Below, in pieces: positions 1 through 4,256 of a stretch of DNA of 7,032 nucleotides; positions within the stretch are counted from its first letter, which is position 1, and every line of letters begins with the position of its first letter. The position numbers and the translations under genes were made by a program. The notes beneath the pieces are model-generated. The model made no database searches, was not told the origin of the DNA, and saw nothing but the letters and a program-made list of their open reading frames with translations. The DNA is from Sandaracinaceae bacterium (GTDB lineage Bacteria; Myxococcota_A; Polyangia; Polyangiales; Houyiibacteriaceae): positions 1 through 7,032 of the forward strand of contig JAAZAH010000361.1 of the NCBI GenBank assembly GCA_012514415.1, in the 5' to 3' direction.

Positions 1-248
1 CTGAGGAAGATCGGCGCGAGGCGATGATCGGCCAAGCGTTCGGTGACGATCGGCTCATCGGCTTTGGGGACGGCCATCCCCGGCCATCCGATCCAAAGCA
101 GCGCTTCTTCGCGCATCGACGAAAGCGCCGTGGCGAGCCCACCTGCGCTCTCTTCAAGAGCGTAACCATTTTCGCGCCTCTCGAGCGATACAGGGAGCCG
201 ATTGCTGACCAGAATGAGGGGGCGTCTCGCTGGTGCGTTCTCCTTCAT
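1..248 (-). CDS. otsA: Trehalose-6-phosphate synthase (GT20), N-terminal part, truncated by window edge
   Basis: Cytoplasmic retaining glucosyltransferase that joins glucose from UDP-glucose to glucose-6-phosphate to give trehalose-6-phosphate. Only the first 82 codons are in the window; the gene runs off the left edge. The visible residues carry the family's N-terminal signature in order: LILVSNRLPV (11-20), where R17 matches the substrate-binding Arg of E. coli OtsA (R9); SAGGLATAL (34-42), the glycine loop at the UDP-sugar/G6P site; and LWIGWPG (51-57). The ATG at 248-246 is the only reasonable start, because an in-frame TGA lies two codons upstream and the conserved motif begins at residue 11. 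No Shine-Dalgarno precedes this ATG. It is divergent from the GH15 gene across 54 bp, which suggests shared control of trehalose synthesis and breakdown. Glucosylglycerol-phosphate synthase (GgpS) is the main alternative and cannot be excluded from this fragment. Confidence 0.88.
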   Translation of the reverse strand, partial: MKENAPARRPLILVSNRLPVSLERRENGYALEESAGGLATALSSMREEALLWIGWPGMAVPKADEPIVTERLADHRLAPIFL

Positions 249-258
249 GTATCAGATC

Positions 259-287
259 AGGCTAAACAATTAGGAACCCCCATGCAA
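259..287 (-). promoter_or_regulatory. Candidate sigma70-like promoter for otsA
   Basis: Reading the minus strand, TTGCAT (287-282) and TAGCCT (264-259) are separated by exactly 17 bp, with 10 nt from the second box to the otsA ATG. A start about 7 nt past the -10 would leave a 5' leader of only a few bases, in keeping with the missing Shine-Dalgarno. Each box matches the consensus at only 3 of 6 positions, so the call rests on spacing and location. The -35 box overlaps the ribosome-binding site of the divergent GH15 gene. Confidence 0.22.
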
Positions 288-294
288 AGGGGAG
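287..294 (+). promoter_or_regulatory. Ribosome-binding site of the GH15 gene
   Basis: AAGGGGAG lies 8 nt upstream of the ATG at 303 and supports that start. A CCCCC run at 277-281 could pair with GGGG at 289-292 across a 7-nt loop, so the site may be partly occluded, but four pairs is little. No convincing plus-strand promoter was found in the 54-bp gap. It may lie inside the otsA coding sequence or be non-consensus. Confidence 0.6.
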
Positions 295-302
295 CTTAAT
301 CG

Positions 303-2057
303 ATGGAATATGGAATTGTCGGCAATTGTGCATTCAGTGCGCTTATCGATCATGGATCCATCGAATGGCTCTGCTTTCCAAGGATGGACTCCGACTTTAT
401 CTTCGGTGGGCTACTCGATAAGGAGAAGGGAGGATATTTTTCGATCGAGTCAGAGGACAGCTGTGATGTCTCGATGAAGTACATCGATAATACGAATGTT
501 TTGGAGACGAGGTTTACCACCCCTAGGGGGAGCTTCTCCATCATCGACTTTGCACCTCGTTTCGAACAATACGAGCGGTATTTCAAGCCGACGATGCTCG
601 TTCGCATCATCCGCCTCATCGAGGGCGAGCCGCTGATTCGCATCCGCTGTCAGCCCGTCGGATCGCGCGGCGAGAAGAAATTGAGCAAATACTCAGCGTC
701 GAATCACATCGCCTTTGGCGGAGCGAGTGCGCCGCTTCGGCTTACGACGAACGCACCTTTGACGTCGATTCTCGAGGAGCGCATCTTTCTCCTCCGTCAT
801 GATCTTCATTTGGTTCTAAGTTACGGACACCCACTCGAAGAAGAGCTTGAAGATACGGCGGAAAAGTTTCTCCGAAAGACCGTCGCTTATTGGCGTAAGT
901 GGGTGAAGCACACACGCGTGCCAAGGGACTATCAAGAGGAAGTCATACGCTCGGCTCTTGTGCTGAAGCTGCACCAATTCGAGGATACTGGAGCGCTTCT
1001 TGCGGCGACAACGACGAGTATCCCCGAGTTTCCGGGGAGCGGTCGCAACTGGGATTATCGCTTTTGTTGGCTTCGAGATGCCTACTTCACATTGAACGCT
1101 CTTGAGCGCATTGGTCATTTTGAAGAGATGGAGCTCTTTATCACGTATCTCCGGACGATCTGCGAGCTCTATGGGGATTCTCTTCGGCCCGTGTATACCC
1201 TAGTTGGGGGTACCGACATGGAGGAGGTCATCATCGAAGGACTCGCGGGATACAAAGGAGACGGTCCTGTCCGCTATGGCAATCAGGCACACGAGCACAT
1301 TCAGAACGATGTTTATGGCGAGATGATCCTTGCCGTCAGCCGACTCCTGCTTGATGCCCGCTTCGTCGACGAGCGAAGCAAAGAGAGCACCCTAGGGCTT
1401 GTACGGCGGCTTCTTGCTCAGATTGAGATCACCCTCGAAGAGCCGGACGCCGGACTATGGGAGCTCCGCGAACGCTGGCAGCTCCATTCATTTTCGCTTC
1501 TGATGCATTGGGCGGGGGCGCGCCGGGCAAAGGAGATCGGCGCGGCGCATCGTGATGAGGTGTTGATGCGGAGAGGCGCCTCGCTTGAGGCGAGGGCGCG
1601 GCAACTTCTCCTTGAGCGCGCGTGGGATCAGGAGCTTGGGGCCATCACCCAAGCGGTCGATCAGAAGAACCTCGACGCCGCCATGCTTCTCGCCGTTCAG
1701 CTCGGCTTCTTCGCCGACGATCCCAAACGGGCGCAATCGCATATTCACGCGATCCGGCGCGGGCTCTCGCTCGAAAATGGGCTCCTTCGCCGGTACGACG
1801 TCGCGGATGATTTCGGTTACCAGCGCGCGGCCTTCACCGTCTGCAGCTTTTGGCTCGCCGAAGCCCTCGCGCTTTCGGGGGAGATTGACGAAGGTAAAGA
1901 GCTGATGGAGAGGTTGCTAAGCTATAAGAACTCTCTCGGCCTCTATAGCGAGGACATTCTTCCTGCGACGGGCCAGCTCTCGGGAAATTTTCCCCAGACC
2001 TACTCCCACGTTGGGCTCATCAACGCAGCCTTCCGCCTGAGCCGGGCTTGGGATTAG
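303..2057 (+). CDS. Glycoside hydrolase family 15 protein (glucoamylase/trehalase-like)
   Basis: Inverting exo-hydrolase of the bacterial GH15 group (COG3387 type), predicted to release glucose from alpha-glucans or trehalose. It has no signal peptide, so it is probably cytoplasmic. The 584-aa length is normal for the group. The N-terminal beta-sandwich (about 1-210) opens with the typical YGIVGNCAFSALID and GSIEWLCFPR motifs. YWRKW (196-200) and RSALVLKL (216-223) lead into the (alpha/alpha)6 barrel. NWDYRFCWLRD (249-259) is the substrate-pocket signature. QNDVYGE places the likely general acid at E340, and LYSEDILPATG places the likely general base at E550, followed by the family's GNFPQTYSH ending. 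Both catalytic Glu are present, so it should be active. The start is set by AAGGGGAG 8 nt upstream. Adjacency to otsA favours trehalase, as in mycobacterial GH15 trehalases, but sequence alone does not separate it from glucoamylase. The front half has lower G+C (about 52%) than the rest. Confidence 0.94.
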   Translation: MEYGIVGNCAFSALIDHGSIEWLCFPRMDSDFIFGGLLDKEKGGYFSIESEDSCDVSMKYIDNTNVLETRFTTPRGSFSIIDFAPRFEQYERYFKPTMLVRIIRLIEGEPLIRIRCQPVGSRGEKKLSKYSASNHIAFGGASAPLRLTTNAPLTSILEERIFLLRHDLHLVLSYGHPLEEELEDTAEKFLRKTVAYWRKWVKHTRVPRDYQEEVIRSALVLKLHQFEDTGALLAATTTSIPEFPGSGRNWDYRFCWLRDAYFTLNALERIGHFEEMELFITYLRTICELYGDSLRPVYTLVGGTDMEEVIIEGLAGYKGDGPVRYGNQAHEHIQNDVYGEMILAVSRLLLDARFVDERSKESTLGLVRRLLAQIEITLEEPDAGLWELRERWQLHSFSLLMHWAGARRAKEIGAAHRDEVLMRRGASLEARARQLLLERAWDQELGAITQAVDQKNLDAAMLLAVQLGFFADDPKRAQSHIHAIRRGLSLENGLLRRYDVADDFGYQRAAFTVCSFWLAEALALSGEIDEGKELMERLLSYKNSLGLYSEDILPATGQLSGNFPQTYSHVGLINAAFRLSRAWD

Positions 2058-3133
2058 ACTGTTACCTCGCGTGCGATGTCGGCATGCGCGCGGAGCATCA
2101 TCGCGGCGTTTGGCCTCGGCAAAAGGAGATGCTCCCCGTTGCGGATTGCTGAGATCGCGACGGCAGCCGCCCCGAGCAGCGGGCAGTCGTCGCGTAGGAT
2201 CACGCGGACGGGAAGAGCCTCGACCTGTCTCTGAAAACGCCCCTTATCGGTGAAGAACCGGCGAAAACGCGCGGGATCGATATGTGCCGCAGTTCGTCGG
2301 GCGATACCCCCTGCGATGTAGATTCCCTGTCGGGGGAGGGTGCGGAGGGCGAGATCGCCGGCGCGTGCGGCGAGGAGATCCCAAAAAAGACGCAGAGCGG
2401 CGACCGAGGCCTCGCAGCGCTCGCTCAATGCGGCCTCGGTGATCGCCACATTCGGATCGGGTGCCGCCTCGAGATCGACGCTCGAGGGGACGCCACGCGC
2501 CTCGCTATAAAATCGATGAAGGCGTCTTAGACCATCGCCGCTTAGAAAGCGCTCGGCGCTCATTCGCTTGGGCGAGACACGAAAATAAAAGTCGAGTAGG
2601 GCGAGGCTCTCGAGATCGGCCGGTGCGAGCCCACCGTGACCACCTTCGCCAGCGATCGCGCTCATCCCTTGACCGACGTCGATCGCCGTCACCTCACCAA
2701 GACCCGTTCCAGGGGCGATGATCGAGAAGCCGCCGTCTGCGCATTCTTTTGCGGGCTCTTGGAGCGTGAGGAAGGCGTCGCGATCGAGCGAGGGGATGCC
2801 GTAGGCGGTGGCTTCAAGGTCGTTGAGCACCAGCACCTCGGCGATACCGAGCGCGCTCTCTAGGCGATGCGCGTCGATATCGTACGGAAGGTTTGTGAGG
2901 CGTGCCCGGCCGCTGCGATCGACGGGTCCTGCGACACCAAAGGCGGCCCGCCGGATGGGTTCGGGGCGGCGGGCGAGCGTCAAAAACTCATCGATCATCT
3001 CGACGACGGATGCGTATTCACGGCTACCGAACGTGGCGCGATGAACGAGCGCTCCGCCGAGTTGATTTTGATAGAGGGCGAGGATGGTTTTTGTCCCGCC
3101 CAAGTCTCCCGCCAAGATGAGCCCCTTCTCCAT
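2054..3133 (-). CDS. glk: Glucokinase (Glk family, ATP-dependent)
   Basis: Cytoplasmic hexokinase-fold enzyme that phosphorylates glucose to glucose-6-phosphate with ATP. From the ATG it is 359 aa, a little longer than the usual 320-340. Motifs in order are GDLGGTKT (9-16, phosphate 1 loop), GVAGPV (66-71), LND with catalytic base D105 (E. coli D100), APGTGLG (140-146, phosphate 2 loop), GEGGH with glucose ligands E163 and H166, SAERFLSG with E194 (E. coli E187), and further on IAGGI and the DKGRF segment. All key residues are present. The start is uncertain: a GTG two codons upstream (3139-3137) would also work, and neither has a clear Shine-Dalgarno. I prefer the ATG. The gene follows the SPOR gene on the same strand with a 36-nt gap, so it is probably cotranscribed. 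Its stop overlaps the GH15 stop by 4 bp, so the two genes run head-on. It probably feeds glucose released by the GH15 enzyme back to G6P, the acceptor for OtsA. Confidence 0.94.
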   Translation of the reverse strand: MEKGLILAGDLGGTKTILALYQNQLGGALVHRATFGSREYASVVEMIDEFLTLARRPEPIRRAAFGVAGPVDRSGRARLTNLPYDIDAHRLESALGIAEVLVLNDLEATAYGIPSLDRDAFLTLQEPAKECADGGFSIIAPGTGLGEVTAIDVGQGMSAIAGEGGHGGLAPADLESLALLDFYFRVSPKRMSAERFLSGDGLRRLHRFYSEARGVPSSVDLEAAPDPNVAITEAALSERCEASVAALRLFWDLLAARAGDLALRTLPRQGIYIAGGIARRTAAHIDPARFRRFFTDKGRFQRQVEALPVRVILRDDCPLLGAAAVAISAIRNGEHLLLPRPNAAMMLRAHADIAREVTV

Positions 3134-3169
3134 CCCCACAAGATAGCGCGGCGGCGGGGCGATTTCAGC

Positions 3170-4039
3170 TCAGCGGCCTTCGAGGCGAACAAGGAGCGGA
3201 TAGATGCGCTCTTTGGCTTCGAAGCTTGAGCGGAGGCGGAGGGCTTCACCGCGGTGTGCGAAGGGCCCGAGGCGGACGCGATGAAATTCGCCTCGGCCCT
3301 CAATGGTCGCTCTTTCGATGAAGACATCGTAGCCCTTCTTTTCGAGATCCTTCGCGAAGAGCTCGGCGTCGGCGCGGTTTTTATAGCTTCCGACTTGGAG
3401 CGCGTAGCCCCGATCGATGGGCGTCGCGGGTTGAGGCTCGTCGCCGCTCGACTCCTCGCTCGCGTTCTCGGTCGGCTTTGTCTTCGCTCGAGGCAGTTCG
3501 AAGCGAGTGGAGCGATCGGCATTTTTGGCCTCCGCATCGTCGGACCGGGCGTTCTTTTCGACCTCGGTGCTCACGTCGTGGTTTTCGGCGAGCGCGAGGG
3601 CAAGGTTGCGAAGAGGGGTTTTGTCTTCGCCGATGGAGATTCCTTCGCCGCCGCGCTGACCGGCTTCGAGAGAGCGAAGTTCGGCGTTGGCGGCCTCGAT
3701 TGCCGCGAGCAGCTCAGGGCTCTGATCGCTGATGAGGGAGCGATGGAAGGTAAGCTCGGTTTCAGTCGCGGGTGCGTGTTCATTGCGAGCGTCCTCCGAC
3801 TTGGCATCTTCGCCGTCTGCCTCAGCGCGCCCCATCACGGCGCGATCGATGGCGTCGAACGCAAGCAGCGGATCGTCTTCGAGCTGACCGCTCGCGCTCT
3901 CGCCGCGGAGGAGGATGCCCATGGCGAAGACAAGGCCTGCCGTGGAGAGGGCGGCCATGATGAGCACAGCGACGCGCCGAGACGGCGCCGAATCATCGAT
4001 TTCTTCGAGTTGATCGAGATCGCGCATCGAGGGATCCAT
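3170..4039 (-). CDS. Single-pass membrane protein with C-terminal SPOR domain
   Basis: The 289-aa protein is predicted to sit in the inner membrane with most of its length in the periplasm. SPOR domains bind septal glycan strands stripped of stem peptides, so a role in division or cell-wall remodelling is likely. Parts in order are an acidic cytoplasmic N-terminus (1-20), an RR pair just before one transmembrane helix (about 22-44), a long hydrophilic linker rich in Glu, Ala, Asp and Ser (45-208), and the SPOR domain (211-287) with YALQVGSYKNRADAE, a GYDVFIE strand and FHRVRLGPF. The linker holds ELTFHRSLISD (95-105), which resembles an LTFY-type motif I associate with deltaproteobacterial SPOR proteins, followed by a short Ala/Glu helix. 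It is not FtsN or DamX by any clear signature. The ATG at 4039 is chosen because it keeps the cytoplasmic tail; no Shine-Dalgarno precedes it, and Met5 is an alternative start. It probably leads an operon with glk and diverges from gyrA. Confidence 0.93.
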   Translation of the reverse strand: MDPSMRDLDQLEEIDDSAPSRRVAVLIMAALSTAGLVFAMGILLRGESASGQLEDDPLLAFDAIDRAVMGRAEADGEDAKSEDARNEHAPATETELTFHRSLISDQSPELLAAIEAANAELRSLEAGQRGGEGISIGEDKTPLRNLALALAENHDVSTEVEKNARSDDAEAKNADRSTRFELPRAKTKPTENASEESSGDEPQPATPIDRGYALQVGSYKNRADAELFAKDLEKKGYDVFIERATIEGRGEFHRVRLGPFAHRGEALRLRSSFEAKERIYPLLVRLEGR

Positions 4040-4046
4040 GGGGGCC

Positions 4047-4075
4047 GTCTAAATCGAGCTCCGGGATCGCGTCAA
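4047..4075 (-). promoter_or_regulatory. Candidate promoter of the SPOR-glk operon
   Basis: On the minus strand TTGACG (4075-4070, 5 of 6 to the -35 consensus) is followed after 17 bp by TTAGAC (4052-4047, a poor -10). Exactly 7 nt separate the second box from the ATG at 4039, so transcription would start at or next to the start codon. That fits the lack of a Shine-Dalgarno and would make the mRNA leaderless. The weak -10 keeps confidence low. Confidence 0.3.
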
Positions 4076-4117
4076 AATATCCGCAAAGACGCATGTTTCG
4101 CGCCTCGGTGCGGGGGC

Positions 4118-4135
4118 CGGACCGAAAGCGGTCCG
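4118..4135. repeat. Perfect inverted repeat in the SPOR/gyrA divergent region
   Basis: CGGACCG (4118-4124) and CGGTCCG (4129-4135) are exact inverted repeats separated by AAAG. No T-run follows on either strand, so it is not an intrinsic terminator. It lies upstream of the candidate promoters of both divergent genes, which would suit an operator, but a chance palindrome in G+C-rich DNA is possible. Confidence 0.45.
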
Positions 4136-4161
4136 ATTCACCCGCCAAGGGCCGAAATATG

Positions 4162-4190
4162 CTGAAAAAACCTCGGTTTCATGCTTAACT
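4162..4190 (+). promoter_or_regulatory. gyrA: Candidate gyrA promoter with extended -10
   Basis: CTGAAA (4162-4167, 4 of 6 to -35) and TTAACT (4185-4190, 3 of 6 to -10) are 17 bp apart. TGC directly before the second hexamer forms an extended -10 (TGn). This is the most A+T-rich part of the intergenic region. A 5-bp inverted repeat, AAACC-TC-GGTTT (4168-4179), fills the spacer. Transcription would begin near 4197, leaving a leader of about 60 nt that contains two stem-loops. Confidence 0.4.
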
Positions 4191-4212
4191 CTAGCGTTCG
4201 CGCGCGCGGGCC

Positions 4213-4230
4213 CGGAAGCAGCCGCTTCCG
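4213..4230 (+). repeat. Stem-loop 1 of the gyrA leader
   Basis: CGGAAGC (4213-4219) and GCTTCCG (4224-4230) pair perfectly around a 4-nt AGCC loop. It falls in the predicted untranslated leader of gyrA, 26 nt before the ATG. No T-run follows, so it is not a classic terminator. Confidence 0.5.
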
Positions 4231-4235
4231 CGGGG

Positions 4236-4253
4236 CTCAGCGCCGCTGAGGAG
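4236..4253 (+). promoter_or_regulatory. Stem-loop 2 of the gyrA leader with ribosome-binding site
   Basis: CTCAGC (4236-4241) pairs perfectly with GCTGAG (4245-4250) around GCC. The 3' arm overlaps the Shine-Dalgarno GAGGAG (4248-4253), which lies 3 nt from the gyrA ATG, a short but usable spacing. The Shine-Dalgarno supports the chosen gyrA start. The stem could limit ribosome access. Confidence 0.55.
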
Positions 4254-4256
4254 ACC

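Noticed and set aside
71..90. Near-identical 10-bp tandem repeats (CGGCCATCC followed by C or G)
   Set aside because: They encode the conserved GWPGMAV stretch of OtsA and are explained by that codon sequence.
61..99. 7-bp inverted repeat GCTTTGG / CCAAAGC
   Set aside because: It lies within conserved otsA codons, with a long inner region lacking continued pairing; no T-run.
24..299. A 91-codon plus-strand frame at the left end
   Set aside because: The minus strand encodes the conserved OtsA N-terminus over the same bases; the plus frame is its shadow.
2092..2135. 8-bp inverted repeat GGAGCATC / GATGCTCC, considered as a terminator for the GH15 gene
   Set aside because: The loop is 28 nt, no T-run follows, and it lies inside the glk C-terminal coding sequence.
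4069..4092. GCGTC / GACGC inverted repeat in the SPOR/gyrA intergenic region
   Set aside because: Only 5-bp arms with a 14-nt loop; expected often by chance.
3254..4165. A 303-codon plus-strand frame opposite the SPOR gene
   Set aside because: The minus strand encodes a clear transmembrane helix and SPOR domain; the opposite frame has no recognisable domain.
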